A DNA stretch of 64,000 nt from an uncultured Alphaproteobacteria bacterium (GCA_934273635.1 CAKQSV010000005.1:31309-95308), one strand, 5' to 3'. Shown: positions 8,181-17,054, counted from the first letter of the stretch. Notes: generated by a model not told the origin, from the letters alone. Numbers and translations are program-made.

Positions 8181-9101
8181 TCAGTCACCGTTGGTGGAAA
8201 TTTCGGCGTAATGCAGATTAAATTTGCGGCAAAACGCCCTGATTGTCTGAAACTTTTCGGCAAAATATTGCTCATACGCCTGCCTGAACTTTTCCGATCG
8301 GGTCGAAAACACCAACCGCCTGCGTCCTTGTTGCGCCATATACTCACCATCCTGCGGCGGATATTTCTCAATCACGTCAAACACTTTAACACAGGTCACT
8401 TCCGCTTTTTTCGCCAACAACGCCAACGCCTTTTGCCCGTCATTGCCAAAATCGGCAAAATCACTCACCACAAACACAATCGCCTTGTGCTTAATGTTTT
8501 GTTGCAACAGCTTAACCGCTTTCATCAAATCAAAAGCAGCGCCGCCCTCGCTGGGCGCGTTCAACACATTTTGCGACATATCGGCGATTTTCTTAAAAAT
8601 CATCATCAAGTTAGCCTGCGTGTTTTGCGCCTTAAGCAACACCTCGTCTTTTCCGTCAGACAACAGACAACCGAATCTGTCTTTGCGCAACAAACTTTGC
8701 CACCCGATACGCGCCGTGGCCTTAGCGGCGGCAACTGTTTTCAGCTCTCGTTTGGTGCCAAACAGCATTTGCGGCGACAAGTCCAAAATCACATAAACTT
8801 CGCGGTCTTTTTCTTCAGCAAACAGCTTGGTGTAAGGAACTTGCTTGCGCGCCGTTACCCGCCAATCAATATCGCGCACATCATCGCCAAACGCATAGGC
8901 TCTGATTTCTTCAAACTCCATACCACGCCCCTTAAAAACCGACTTCACATCTCCGGCGCGAGCCGTGGTCATATCTTTGCTCGTTGCATAACGGGCTTTT
9001 AGAGCATAGCGCCTTTGCGCCGTCAACTCTTCAACGGTTGCGAACAGCCCGCGGCTTTTTTCTTCCGTCTTGGTTTTAAATATGTTTTGCAAAACCGCCA
9101 T
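8181..9101 (-). CDS. DUF58 domain protein
   Basis: A 306-residue protein with the DUF58 signature GRGMEFEEIRAYAFGDDVRDIDW at about residues 58-80, followed by a von Willebrand A-like fold (VYVILDLSPQM, with D at the metal site, then VFVVSDF). These proteins partner with MoxR AAA+ ATPases. It starts 9 bases after the moxR stop with a GGTGG ribosome site, so the two form an operon. No membrane segment is seen, unlike many DUF58 proteins. Confidence 0.88.
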   Translation of the reverse strand: MAVLQNIFKTKTEEKSRGLFATVEELTAQRRYALKARYATSKDMTTARAGDVKSVFKGRGMEFEEIRAYAFGDDVRDIDWRVTARKQVPYTKLFAEEKDREVYVILDLSPQMLFGTKRELKTVAAAKATARIGWQSLLRKDRFGCLLSDGKDEVLLKAQNTQANLMMIFKKIADMSQNVLNAPSEGGAAFDLMKAVKLLQQNIKHKAIVFVVSDFADFGNDGQKALALLAKKAEVTCVKVFDVIEKYPPQDGEYMAQQGRRRLVFSTRSEKFRQAYEQYFAEKFQTIRAFCRKFNLHYAEISTNGD

Positions 9102-9110
9102 AACGCCACC

Positions 9111-10073
9111 TTACGGCAGAGGAACCGTGCGCAAAATTTCGGTAATAACCTCATCGGTTGTCAAATTCTCGGCCTGAGCCTCAAACGACAAAATAATGCG
9201 GTGCCGCAACACATCATAAACCACGGCGTGAATATCCTCAGGCGTCACAAAATCGCGCCCCGCGAGCCATGCGTTGATTTTGGCGCACTTATCCAAAGCG
9301 ATTGTCGCGCGAGGACTTGCGCCAAACAACACCTGCCCCGCCAAATCGGCAGCATATTTTTCGGGTTGACGGGTGGCGATAATCAGCTGCACCAAATATT
9401 CCTCAACCGCCTCGCTCAAATGCACGGATAACACTTCTTGCCGCGCCGCCAACACATCGGCGATTTTCAGCGGTTCAAACGGTGTCTCCGCGGTTTTTAA
9501 ATCTTCGCCGCGCACCAATTTTAAGATTTTATGCTCAACCGCCGCATTAGGCTGATTGATTTTAATATACATCAAAAAACGGTCGAGTTGCGCCTCGGGC
9601 AAATTATACGTTCCCTCGTGTTCAATCGGGTTTTGCGTAGCCATAACCATAAACAACTCGGGCAAAGCATAACGCTTGCCGCCCACGCTGACTTGACGCT
9701 CGGCCATAGCCTCTAACAACGCCGATTGCACCTTGGCCGGCGCGCGGTTAATCTCGTCAGCCAACACCAAATTAGCAAAAATCGGACCTTGCCGAAACGC
9801 AAATTCGCCTTTTTGCGCCACATAAATTTCACTGCCGGTAATATCCGACGGCAACAAATCCGGCGTAAATTGAATACGATTATACTTTGCCTCCACGCAT
9901 TGCGACAAAGTCTTAATCGCCTTAGTCTTAGCCAACCCCGGAGCGCCTTCCACCAACGCATGACCATCGGCAAGCAGCGTAATCAACAATTTTTTAACCA
10001 AATCTTCCTGTCCGATGATTTTGGTTTCCAAATAATTTTTAAGAGCTATGATTTTCTCACGACTATCAGACAT
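9111..10073 (-). CDS. MoxR-family AAA+ ATPase
   Basis: A 320-residue MoxR chaperone-like ATPase. Walker A is EGAPGLAKTK, Walker B is LVLADEINRAPAKVQSALLEAM, and sensor 1 is MATQNPIEHEGTYNLPEAQLDRF, all diagnostic of the family. I place the start at 10073 because a strong AGGAGG lies upstream; a longer reading frame to 10118 has no such site. It forms an operon with the DUF58 gene and is divergent from the helicase gene. Confidence 0.92.
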   Translation of the reverse strand: MSDSREKIIALKNYLETKIIGQEDLVKKLLITLLADGHALVEGAPGLAKTKAIKTLSQCVEAKYNRIQFTPDLLPSDITGSEIYVAQKGEFAFRQGPIFANLVLADEINRAPAKVQSALLEAMAERQVSVGGKRYALPELFMVMATQNPIEHEGTYNLPEAQLDRFLMYIKINQPNAAVEHKILKLVRGEDLKTAETPFEPLKIADVLAARQEVLSVHLSEAVEEYLVQLIIATRQPEKYAADLAGQVLFGASPRATIALDKCAKINAWLAGRDFVTPEDIHAVVYDVLRHRIILSFEAQAENLTTDEVITEILRTVPLP

Positions 10074-10177
10074 AAAAGGCAATCCTCCTAGGCATAAATA
10101 CAAAAAATTCCTTTGCAAACTATCTTATATCATATATATTGCACAAAGATTAAAAAAACAATAAGCTGATACAAACG

Positions 10178-12475
10178 ATGGACGATATATTTAACCTTGA
10201 CGACAGCTGTGCTGCCCCGATTTATAACAACACGCAACACCTAATGCCCGAATCTCCTTGGCTTGAGCAACTCAATCCCGAGCAAAAACTTGCGGTCAAA
10301 ACCACCGAAGGACCGGTTTTAGTCCTCTCTGGCGCCGGCACCGGCAAAACCAAAGTGCTGACCACCCGTCTGGCTTATATATTATCACAGCAAAAGGCTC
10401 AACCATGGAACTGTCTGGTTGTCACCTTTACTAACCGCGCCGCCAAAGAGATGAAGGAACGTGTGCGCAACCTCATTGGCCCTATGGCCGATAGTGTCTG
10501 GCTTGGCACATTTCATAGCATTTGCGTCAAAATTCTGCGCGTTCACGCCCCCTTAGTGGGCTTAAACTCCAACTTTACTATTTTGGCGGAAGACGACCAA
10601 AAACGCGTTATCAAAAAAATTTGCGCCGATATGGGCGTTGATGACAAAAAATATCCGCCGCAGTCCATTGTTGACCGTATTCAGCGTTGGAAAGACAAAA
10701 ACATCACCGTCGACAAGATTGACGAAAACTTCAAAAGCAACACCCTGACCGAAATTTACAAACGCTATCAGCAGCGCCTGTTAGAGCTTAACTGCGTCGA
10801 CTTTGGCGATATTTTGCTTTATACTTTAACGATTCTAATGTCTAATGCCGATGTTTTGAAGCAATATCAAGAAAAGTTCCGCTACATTATGGTTGACGAG
10901 TACCAAGACACCAACGTCACCCAATATTTATTCCTGCGCCTGTTGTCGCAAAAATACCGCAATTTGTGTTGCGTGGGCGATGACGACCAATCTATTTATT
11001 CATGGCGCGGCGCCGAAATTGAAAACATTTTGCGTTTTGAAAAAGATTTTAAGGACTGCACCACCATCAGATTGGAGCGCAACTACCGTTCCACCGCCAA
11101 CATTTTGGCGGCGGCCTCCTGCCTCATCAGCCACAACAGCGGTCGTTTGGGCAAAACCCTTAAAGTGGCGGAGAACAGCCCCGCCCGCGGCTCCGACAAC
11201 TGCCCGATAAAAATCATCAGCACCTATAACGGCGAGGACGAGGCGCAATACGTTATGGACGAGATTGAAAACCTGCACCGTAACGGTTATGAATATTCGC
11301 AAATGGCGGTTTTGGTGCGCACCGCTTTTCAAACCCGAGAATTTGAAGAAAAATTCATTGCCGAGGCTATTCCTTATCAGGTTATCGGCGGACCAAAGTT
11401 TTATGAACGTGCTGAAATCCGCGACGCTCTGGCCTACTTTAGAGTAATTTTGCAACCGCACGACGATTTGGCGTTTGAACGCATCATCAACAAACCCGCC
11501 CGCGGTGTCGGCGAAAAAACCTTAGATAAAATGCGCGACTTTGCCTCCCGAGAGCAGTGTTCATTGTTTGACGCCGCCGCGCGGATGGTAGAGCAAGGTG
11601 GTCTGAGCGGTAAAGCCAAAGCCAACCTCAGCGAGCTTGTCCGCAACTTTGAAGAGTGGCGACACATTTTGCCTGCGGTTTCCCCCGATGATTTAGCCGC
11701 GCAGGTTTTAGAAGACTCCGGCTATGTCGATATGCTCAAAAACGACAGCTCGCCCGACGCCGAAGGTCGGTTAGAAAACCTCAAAGAACTTATCAGCGTT
11801 TTGACCGATAAAAACAAATATCCGAATTTGTCCGAATTTTTAGAGCACGTCAGTCTGGTTATGGATAATGACGAAGCCTTAGATGCCAACAAAGTAATGT
11901 TAATCACCCTGCACTCCGCCAAAGGTTTGGAATTTGATGTCGTCTTTCTCCCCGGATGGGAAGAAGGCTTGTTCCCGCACCAACGCAGTCTTGACGAGGG
12001 CGGCGAAAACGCTTTGGAAGAAGAGCGCCGTCTGGCCTATGTGGCAATCACCCGCGCCAAGCAGAAACTCTACATATTAACAGCCATGAACCGCCGTGTT
12101 TACGGTCAGTGGCAAAACAATATTCCATCGCGCTTTATCAATGAATTGCCACCGCAAAACATTGAGCTTTGTAATAATGTCAACCAGTTTTACAGCAACT
12201 ATATCGACAATCGCGAACCGCAACAAAACTATGGCAACAACTATCAAAACAGCTATGGCAACAACAATCGGCAAGGCTATCAGCCGTGGTATCGCAACAA
12301 ACGTCCGAGCTATTCGCAGCAATCAGCGGCGCAAAAACAGTTTATCGGCGCCAAGGTTTATCACGATACTTTTGGCTTTGGCAAAGTTACCAATGCCGAA
12401 GGCAACAAACTTGAAATCAAATTTGACAATTATGGCATAAAAAAAGTGCATAAAGACTATGTGACCAAAGTTTAA
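10178..12475 (+). CDS. UvrD/PcrA-type DNA helicase
   Basis: A 765-residue superfamily 1A 3'-5' helicase for repair and replication-transcription conflict. Motif Q is LNPEQ, motif I GAGTGKT, motif II VDEYQDTN, motif III GDDDQSIYSWRGA, motif IV RLERNYRS, and motif V/VI TLHSAKGLEFDVVF and AYVAITRAK. Residues about 690-720 form a Tyr/Asn/Gln-rich linker, followed by a C-terminal Tudor-like domain (GAKVYHDTFGFGKV) that in UvrD/PcrA binds RNA polymerase. The length is normal. It is transcribed alone, away from moxR. Confidence 0.95.
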   Translation: MDDIFNLDDSCAAPIYNNTQHLMPESPWLEQLNPEQKLAVKTTEGPVLVLSGAGTGKTKVLTTRLAYILSQQKAQPWNCLVVTFTNRAAKEMKERVRNLIGPMADSVWLGTFHSICVKILRVHAPLVGLNSNFTILAEDDQKRVIKKICADMGVDDKKYPPQSIVDRIQRWKDKNITVDKIDENFKSNTLTEIYKRYQQRLLELNCVDFGDILLYTLTILMSNADVLKQYQEKFRYIMVDEYQDTNVTQYLFLRLLSQKYRNLCCVGDDDQSIYSWRGAEIENILRFEKDFKDCTTIRLERNYRSTANILAAASCLISHNSGRLGKTLKVAENSPARGSDNCPIKIISTYNGEDEAQYVMDEIENLHRNGYEYSQMAVLVRTAFQTREFEEKFIAEAIPYQVIGGPKFYERAEIRDALAYFRVILQPHDDLAFERIINKPARGVGEKTLDKMRDFASREQCSLFDAAARMVEQGGLSGKAKANLSELVRNFEEWRHILPAVSPDDLAAQVLEDSGYVDMLKNDSSPDAEGRLENLKELISVLTDKNKYPNLSEFLEHVSLVMDNDEALDANKVMLITLHSAKGLEFDVVFLPGWEEGLFPHQRSLDEGGENALEEERRLAYVAITRAKQKLYILTAMNRRVYGQWQNNIPSRFINELPPQNIELCNNVNQFYSNYIDNREPQQNYGNNYQNSYGNNNRQGYQPWYRNKRPSYSQQSAAQKQFIGAKVYHDTFGFGKVTNAEGNKLEIKFDNYGIKKVHKDYVTKV

Positions 12476-12849
12476 GGCTCGATACGACATTAAGAGTGAA
12501 CCATGAACACGACCGTTCAACCAACCATCGGCGTGCGCCGCGTTGCAGCCCGCACCCTGCGCTTTACCACACGCCAGCTCCTGCTACGCCCCACCACCTC
12601 ACATCAACACACCTCGTCCCATCACTCTTGCTCCTTACACAATTGCCTCAACAAACACAACCACAGCACATCTCATCACTCTGCGCCTCACCTCACACTT
12701 CGCCACAACAAACACAACCACAATCACATCTCATCACTCTGCGCCTTACCTCACACTTCGCCACTTTCTCAACGCACCTGTTTTCCCCTCCGCGCGCACC
12801 CGACCTCTTCTCTCACCGACACCACGCACATTTACCTTCGGCGCCGACT
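12476..12849. other. Gap of low-complexity C/A-rich DNA
   Basis: About 370 bases after the helicase gene with no believable gene. The strand is strongly C- and A-rich, so several overlapping open frames exist by composition alone. It contains the tandem repeat at 12594-12763. Confidence 0.6.
12594..12763. repeat. Degenerate tandem repeat, period about 57 bases
   Basis: Units start at 12651 and 12708 and are nearly identical (shared core TCATCACTCTGCGCCT and CACACTTCGCCA). A third, more diverged unit precedes them. The copy number may vary between strains. Confidence 0.7.
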
Positions 12850-12967
12850 ATAACAATTTGTTATAAAATTATAACATTTCGTTATTAAAATCTCTTTATT
12901 CATAACGTTTCGTTATAAAATACTCTAAAATTATAACATATTGTTATAGAATATAACATTTTGTTAT
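12850..12967. promoter_or_regulatory. Array of five palindromic operators
   Basis: Five copies of ATAAC-N5-GTTAT at 12850-12864, 12871-12885, 12902-12916, 12933-12947 and 12953-12967, several extended to TATAACA...TGTTATA. The array lies beyond the terminator of the gene at 13033 and has no recognisable gene to its left, so its target is unknown. The same site occurs at the XRE repressor promoter near 32.5 kb. Confidence 0.75.
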
Positions 12968-12979
12968 AACATAGCTCAC

Positions 12980-13022
12980 AAAAAAAACACGGTGATACAT
13001 AATATTATATGCATCACCGTGT
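12980..13022 (-). terminator. Intrinsic terminator of the 13033 gene
   Basis: A 14-base stem (ACACGGTGATACAT with ATGCATCACCGTGT) is followed by a T run on the minus strand. Confidence 0.8.
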
Positions 13023-13032
13023 CCATGCTAAA

Positions 13033-13347
13033 TTAATTTAAGAAAAATAATCTGGTAAGGAAACAATCCTTATGCGGAAAATTCAAATTAACATATGTGC
13101 TTATGATGAAAAACAAAACTAATGTAAGTTTTATATAACCATCAGACAAAATAGGACATTTATCCTGCTTTGAATATGGCACAACCAAACTCGCAATCAT
13201 CCCTATTACCATCATAGAATTTAGTTGTACATATCCCAACATAACTACAGGGTGAGACATATACTCTCTTGGGACTAAAAAAAACATCCCTGACCACCAA
13301 ACTCCAATATAGCACAATATCCATTTTAGAATTTTAGACAAACACAT
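13033..13347 (-). CDS. Small membrane protein A, prophage regulon
   Basis: A 104-residue protein with three or four hydrophobic segments (about residues 5-25, 35-58, 70-90). It is a paralogue of the gene at 13502: both share an SxPVVxxG segment, CPxLSDxY, and a TYxNLNFPHxDxxLTRLF end. A good AAGGAG precedes the start. Two operators lie just upstream (13424-13490), so it is probably repressed in the lysogen. The function is unknown; superinfection exclusion or a lysis-linked role are only guesses. Confidence 0.7.
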   Translation of the reverse strand: MCLSKILKWILCYIGVWWSGMFFLVPREYMSHPVVMLGYVQLNSMMVIGMIASLVVPYSKQDKCPILSDGYIKLTLVLFFIISTYVNLNFPHKDCFLTRLFFLN

Positions 13348-13423
13348 AACAAAATCTCCTTGCCTCTTTTCTAAATTAATCGGAGGAAAAAGTAAAGGAA
13401 TTTAGAACACACGCCACATAATT

Positions 13424-13490
13424 ATAACATTTCGTTATGAAATATAACAAAATACATAACATAATATATAATACTATAACGATTTGTTAT
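13424..13490. promoter_or_regulatory. Two operators upstream of membrane protein A
   Basis: ATAAC-N5-GTTAT sites at 13424-13438 and 13476-13490, with half sites between them, in the A/T-rich gap upstream of the start at 13347. Confidence 0.7.
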
Positions 13491-13501
13491 AGTTATTTAA
13501 T

Positions 13502-13825
13502 TTACTCCATGGGCAACAATTTGGAAAAAAGTCTGGTAAGACGAGAATCATAATGAGGAAAATTCAAATTGATATAAGTACATATCATAAAGAGAATTAT
13601 AGTTGAAACTCTATAATATCGATCCGATAAAACAGGACACGTCTCCCATTTTTCAAGTGGCACAAAAAATCCGGCAAAGAAACACAATCCAAACATACAG
13701 AAAGGTATCAAAAACCCCACAAGAACAACAGGATCAGACCAACACTCCTCTTCTATTGTTACAACACATGCGCACCACAACCCCGCAACTATCCACAATA
13801 CCACTTTTAACAAATTCAATATCAT
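13502..13825 (-). CDS. Small membrane protein B, paralogue of A
   Basis: A 107-residue protein with about three membrane segments. It matches its neighbour over most of its length (WSDPVVLVGF, CPVLSDRYYRVS, TYINLNFPHYDSRLTRLF). A GAGGAG ribosome site precedes the start. One operator (13902-13916) lies 77 bases upstream. A tandem duplicate in which each copy keeps its own operator suggests selection for separate control. Function unknown. Confidence 0.7.
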   Translation of the reverse strand: MILNLLKVVLWIVAGLWCACVVTIEEECWSDPVVLVGFLIPFCMFGLCFFAGFFVPLEKWETCPVLSDRYYRVSTIILFMICTYINLNFPHYDSRLTRLFSKLLPME

Positions 13826-13901
13826 AATAAAGTCTCCTCACCTTTTTTCTACCCCAATAATTCTCAAAAGTAAAGACCTTTAGGATGCTCATCGTGTAAT
13901 C

Positions 13902-13916
13902 ATAACGAATTGTTAT
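13902..13916. promoter_or_regulatory. Operator upstream of membrane protein B
   Basis: One ATAAC-GAATT-GTTAT palindrome in the gap between 13825 and 13991. Confidence 0.65.
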
Positions 13917-13990
13917 AACTATACAATATAAAAACACAAGAGTACATACCATTGTATATACTCTTATGTTACTAAAAATGTGTTCAAAAC

Positions 13991-14935
13991 TTATTTAGAT
14001 AATTTTTCTATCAAATAAGACACCCCACTTTGTACTGGCTGTGCCACACCGCCGCTCAAAACCGCACGCGCGAAATCATTGCCAAACCTGCCGAGTAGAC
14101 CGTTAGCAGCCCCATATCCCGCAAAACTTCCAAGAGTGCTAATTACTCCGTTTTTTCCCATTTCACCGGCTCTGAAATCATCAGAGTTTCCGACAGCGTT
14201 TATTCCCGCAGTCCCCAAAGTTGCATTACGATTTGCCTTAATCCGCATACTTCTCGGAGCCATCGGATTAGCGCCTCTCTGCCACCCAAACAGTTTATTA
14301 ACCGGACTGGCTATTGAACCTATCGTCTCCATGCCCGTCGAAATAATAGGCATTTCCTCATAGGCATCGTTCAAAACCTGACGCCGAGCGTCACGTCCCT
14401 GCACATAACCGCGTTTCATAGCGTCCCAAACACCCTCTTGCGGCACCTGCCAATCTGCGCCCAACGCGCGACCGGCTCTCATACCGGCATTAGCCAGACC
14501 ATAGCCCACAGCCTTGAGTCCGCCTTCAATTTCGTCCTCATACCCTTGCGTCAAACCGTTCATCATCGCAGAAGTCACCTGCTCCCCCTTGCGCAAAATT
14601 GTTGCGCCCAAACCTTGGGAACTTTCCTGAGGCTCATTATTGACCGGCATCTGCGGTGCATTTTCGGGTAACACCTGAGCATTATTAACCGGCACCTGAG
14701 TATTATTAACCTGTGCCTGAGGCTCATCTTCGGGCGGAAGACCGCAACGTGCTCTTTCTTCCGGCGTCAAATAAAGTTGCTTATCCCAAATATCAACATT
14801 ACGGCGCGGATTAATATAGCTCTGCGTCTGAGTACCGTCCGGAACCGGCGTAAAACCGTTTTTCGGACGCGTCTGAGCATTGCTGCACGGATACATGGTT
14901 TGTTGATTATATGGATTTGGCAAATATTCAAACAT
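13991..14935 (-). CDS. Phage virion protein, putative internal/ejection protein
   Basis: A 314-residue protein with an Asn/Gln/Pro-rich N-terminal half and a Gly/Ala-rich second half. The segment about 130-220 (GLTQGYEDEIEGGLKAVGYG, then RGYVQGRDARRQVLNDAYEEMPI, then SIASPV) has the layout of proteins in many short-tailed and siphovirus modules that are annotated as virion or DNA-ejection proteins. It lies left of the lysis cassette, at the end of the leftward block. The exact role is inferred. Confidence 0.5.
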   Translation of the reverse strand: MFEYLPNPYNQQTMYPCSNAQTRPKNGFTPVPDGTQTQSYINPRRNVDIWDKQLYLTPEERARCGLPPEDEPQAQVNNTQVPVNNAQVLPENAPQMPVNNEPQESSQGLGATILRKGEQVTSAMMNGLTQGYEDEIEGGLKAVGYGLANAGMRAGRALGADWQVPQEGVWDAMKRGYVQGRDARRQVLNDAYEEMPIISTGMETIGSIASPVNKLFGWQRGANPMAPRSMRIKANRNATLGTAGINAVGNSDDFRAGEMGKNGVISTLGSFAGYGAANGLLGRFGNDFARAVLSGGVAQPVQSGVSYLIEKLSK

Positions 14936-14983
14936 AATGTTTTTCTCCTAAATAAATTTTGTTTTTGTTAAAAATGGCGCACA

Positions 14984-15016
14984 AAAAAAGACATACAAAA
15001 ACTTGTATGTCTTTCT
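14984..15016 (-). terminator. Intrinsic terminator of the phosphoribosyltransferase-like gene
   Basis: AGACATACAA pairs with TTGTATGTCT and is followed on the minus strand by a T run; it lies after the stop at 15043. Confidence 0.75.
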
Positions 15017-15042
15017 TGTGCTTATATTTAATACCGGCTCAA

Positions 15043-15648
15043 TCATCCATGCCAACAGCTCGGATTATTGTGCCAATGTATTAAAACTTGTCTCTGCTCG
15101 GTAGTCACTTCCTCCAACAAGTCGGAAAAAGTCAAAATCGAGCAAAACGGAATTGAGCTGAAGTTAAGCGTTGCCGCAAACTCAAAATTAAACAGCGCGC
15201 AAATAGCCTTAATTCGACCACCGTAATTCTCAATCACGGCAATTTCGGGCAATCTGCTCAAATTAGTTGTCACCGCGCTATCAATCACGATCACGTTCTG
15301 ATTCTTAACCGCAGCCTTATCAAAGGAATAAACCTTGTTCTCGCCGGCGCCCACACCCTGAAGATAAATACACTTCAGTCCCAACTGATTGGCCACAACC
15401 GAAACCAAAGGCTCGGCATCTGTCGTAGCGGCGGCCAAAATCACATTGGTGTCGCGAACGAAAGTCTGCACCACTGCCGCCATGGCCTTAACGATATTGT
15501 TGCGCAATTCCACGTTCTTATACGGAATACGCTTGGTATAAAAACAAACCGGTGCCACAACGCCTTCCGACACTAGCAAGGGCTCTTCCCAACTGATTTC
15601 GACTATTTTATGAGCCAAAATCTCCTGCAATAAAAATTTTTTATCCAT
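15043..15648 (-). CDS. Orotate-phosphoribosyltransferase-like protein
   Basis: A 201-residue protein of the type I PRTase fold. The N-terminal hood resembles PyrE (VVAPVCFYTKRIPYKNVELRNN), and the PRPP-binding loop reads VIVIDSAVTTNLS, where active enzymes have a D-D pair followed by TTG; here the second acidic residue is Ser and the Gly is Asn. So catalysis is uncertain. I chose the start at 15648 (MDKKFLL) because it fits PyrE and because of the promoter at 15689-15716. The leader is A/T only with no Shine-Dalgarno. It lies inside the prophage region but is monocistronic, like a moron or a host gene. Confidence 0.6.
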   Translation of the reverse strand: MDKKFLLQEILAHKIVEISWEEPLLVSEGVVAPVCFYTKRIPYKNVELRNNIVKAMAAVVQTFVRDTNVILAAATTDAEPLVSVVANQLGLKCIYLQGVGAGENKVYSFDKAAVKNQNVIVIDSAVTTNLSRLPEIAVIENYGGRIKAICALFNFEFAATLNFSSIPFCSILTFSDLLEEVTTEQRQVLIHWHNNPSCWHG

Positions 15649-15688
15649 AATAATTTTTTTAAGAAATAATAATAAAATCATTGCTTTT

Positions 15689-15716
15689 GTTATAAAACGC
15701 AGACAAATTTTGTCAA
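15689..15716 (-). promoter_or_regulatory. Promoter of the phosphoribosyltransferase-like gene
   Basis: On the minus strand TTGACA (15711-15716) and TATAAC (15689-15694) are separated by 16 bases. The -10 overlaps an operator half site, but no full palindrome is present. Confidence 0.55.
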
Positions 15717-15814
15717 GTATTTTTATGCGATATGTCTGATTTTCAGGTTGACATTTATGACAAGAATCTTATGTTGTTATACAGAAGTTTTAATTATTAA
15801 CAAGGATGAAAGAA

Positions 15815-16645
15815 ATGAAAAAATTTTCAGTTTTCTTATTGGTTATTGCTGTGCTCTGCGCCGCTGTTTATTACTTTTTCCCTTTGGAAATGATTGTTAA
15901 AAAAGTTGTCAACAAATACGGCAGCGAGGTTACCGGAACCGATGTCAACCTTCAGGGCTTTAACATCGACCTCAAAAACGGTCAGGCAACCGTTAAAGAA
16001 ATCACCGTTGCCAACCCCGCCAACTACAAAACCAAATATGCCGTTCAGCTCGGTCAAATCAGCGTTAAGGTCAACATCAAAAGCCTGACCACCGACACCA
16101 TTGTGATTGATGAAATCGCCGTCAACAAACCGGTTATTTCTTATGAAATGATGTCGCTGACCCAAAATAACATTGCCGACATCATCAACAATGTCAACAA
16201 ATTCAGCGCCTCCTCCCACAATGACAATGTCGCCGCTCCGACCCAAACTGAGGCAGCAGACAAATCATCCGCAAGCAGCAAAAAAGTCATCATCAAAAAA
16301 GTTGTTATCAGCAATGGTGAAATCAACGGAGCCATGACTGCCGCACCTGAGGTTGTTTCTACCGCAGTAGCTCTGCCGACCATCACTTTGAATAATATTG
16401 GTGAAGAATCAAAAGGCACTTCGGTTGCAGATTCAATCGCTTTTGTCTTGAACAAACTGTTATCTTCGGTTTCAACCACCGTTATCAGCAGCAACTTAGC
16501 CAACCTCAAAGATGCCGCCAAAGCAACTGTTGATTCCGCTAAGGACGCCGCTAACGAGGCTGCGAATATGGCCAAAGATTCTGCCGACAGCGTTGTTAAT
16601 GATGTTAAAGACACGCTTGGCAGCCTGAACGTTTTTGGCAAATAA
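15815..16645 (+). CDS. Membrane-anchored AsmA/DUF748-like protein
   Basis: A 276-residue protein with an N-terminal signal anchor (about residues 3-22), then a beta-rich domain with VNKYGSEVTGTDVNLQGFNIDLKNGQATVKEITVANP. This is the pattern of AsmA-like/DUF748 periplasmic proteins, which sit at the envelope and may help lipid transport. The C-terminal third is Ala/Lys/Asp-rich and helical. I chose the ATG at 15815, nine bases after AAGGA. It runs opposite to the phage late genes and has its own terminator, so it is probably a host gene or moron. Confidence 0.6.
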   Translation: MKKFSVFLLVIAVLCAAVYYFFPLEMIVKKVVNKYGSEVTGTDVNLQGFNIDLKNGQATVKEITVANPANYKTKYAVQLGQISVKVNIKSLTTDTIVIDEIAVNKPVISYEMMSLTQNNIADIINNVNKFSASSHNDNVAAPTQTEAADKSSASSKKVIIKKVVISNGEINGAMTAAPEVVSTAVALPTITLNNIGEESKGTSVADSIAFVLNKLLSSVSTTVISSNLANLKDAAKATVDSAKDAANEAANMAKDSADSVVNDVKDTLGSLNVFGK

Positions 16646-16670
16646 GCCTTTAACTTTCCCACAAGTCAAA

Positions 16671-16711
16671 AAAAATCCCTGAGCCGTTCAGCTCAGGGAT
16701 TTTTTGTTTTT
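16671..16711 (+). terminator. Strong intrinsic terminator
   Basis: An 11-base stem (AATCCCTGAGC with GCTCAGGGATT) is followed by T6 and a second T run. It ends the 15815 gene and overlaps the 3' end of the o-spanin gene. It could work in both directions. Confidence 0.8.
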
Positions 16712-16941
16712 GAACACAGTTCGAGTTCCTGTCGCAGCTTATTCACACGCCCCAACCACTCCCACAAATGCGGATATTCGTCATACGACAACTGACGCAG
16801 TTCGCGCCCGACCGCCGCCCCGCCGACCGGATAGACCGGACAGCTACATTTTTCCGCTCTCAAAGAGCCGCAGCAACTCAGTGCGAGAAGCATTGGGACG
16901 ACTATAAATAACCGCCTTTTGCGTTGATACTTTTTGCTCAT
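16693..16941 (-). CDS. Putative o-spanin (Rz1-like lipoprotein)
   Basis: An 82-residue small lipoprotein. The basic N-terminus and hydrophobic core end in a lipobox LALSC (C22 or C23), followed by a Cys/Pro-containing mature part. It begins inside the i-spanin gene in another frame and overlaps it by about 98 bases, the classical Rz/Rz1 arrangement. It would sit in the outer membrane and fuse the envelope at lysis. Confidence 0.65.
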   Translation of the reverse strand: MSKKYQRKRRLFIVVPMLLALSCCGSLRAEKCSCPVYPVGGAAVGRELRQLSYDEYPHLWEWLGRVNKLRQELELCSKTKNP

Positions 16942-17050
16942 ACCTCACTTCCTTTTGCAACGTGTCCAACTGTGCCTGTTTATATCCCAAACGATAGCTC
17001 AAAAAGCACAAATAAAACTCCGCCGCCACTAATATAACCACTCGCCACAT
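16844..17050 (-). CDS. Putative i-spanin (Rz-like)
   Basis: A 68-residue protein with an N-terminal membrane segment (about residues 4-22) and a polar, helix-forming C-terminus (QAQLDTLQKEVRYEQKV). It starts 5 bases after the endolysin stop. Short for an Rz, but position, topology and the embedded lipoprotein gene support the call. Confidence 0.6.
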   Translation of the reverse strand: MWRVVILVAAEFYLCFLSYRLGYKQAQLDTLQKEVRYEQKVSTQKAVIYSRPNASRTELLRLFESGKM

Positions 17051-17054
17051 TTTT

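Noticed and set aside
12503..12888. Overlapping ORFs of 107-130 residues after the helicase gene
   Set aside because: They occur in all three frames of a C/A-rich tandem repeat, encode low-complexity His/Thr/Ser strings and lack protein-like composition.
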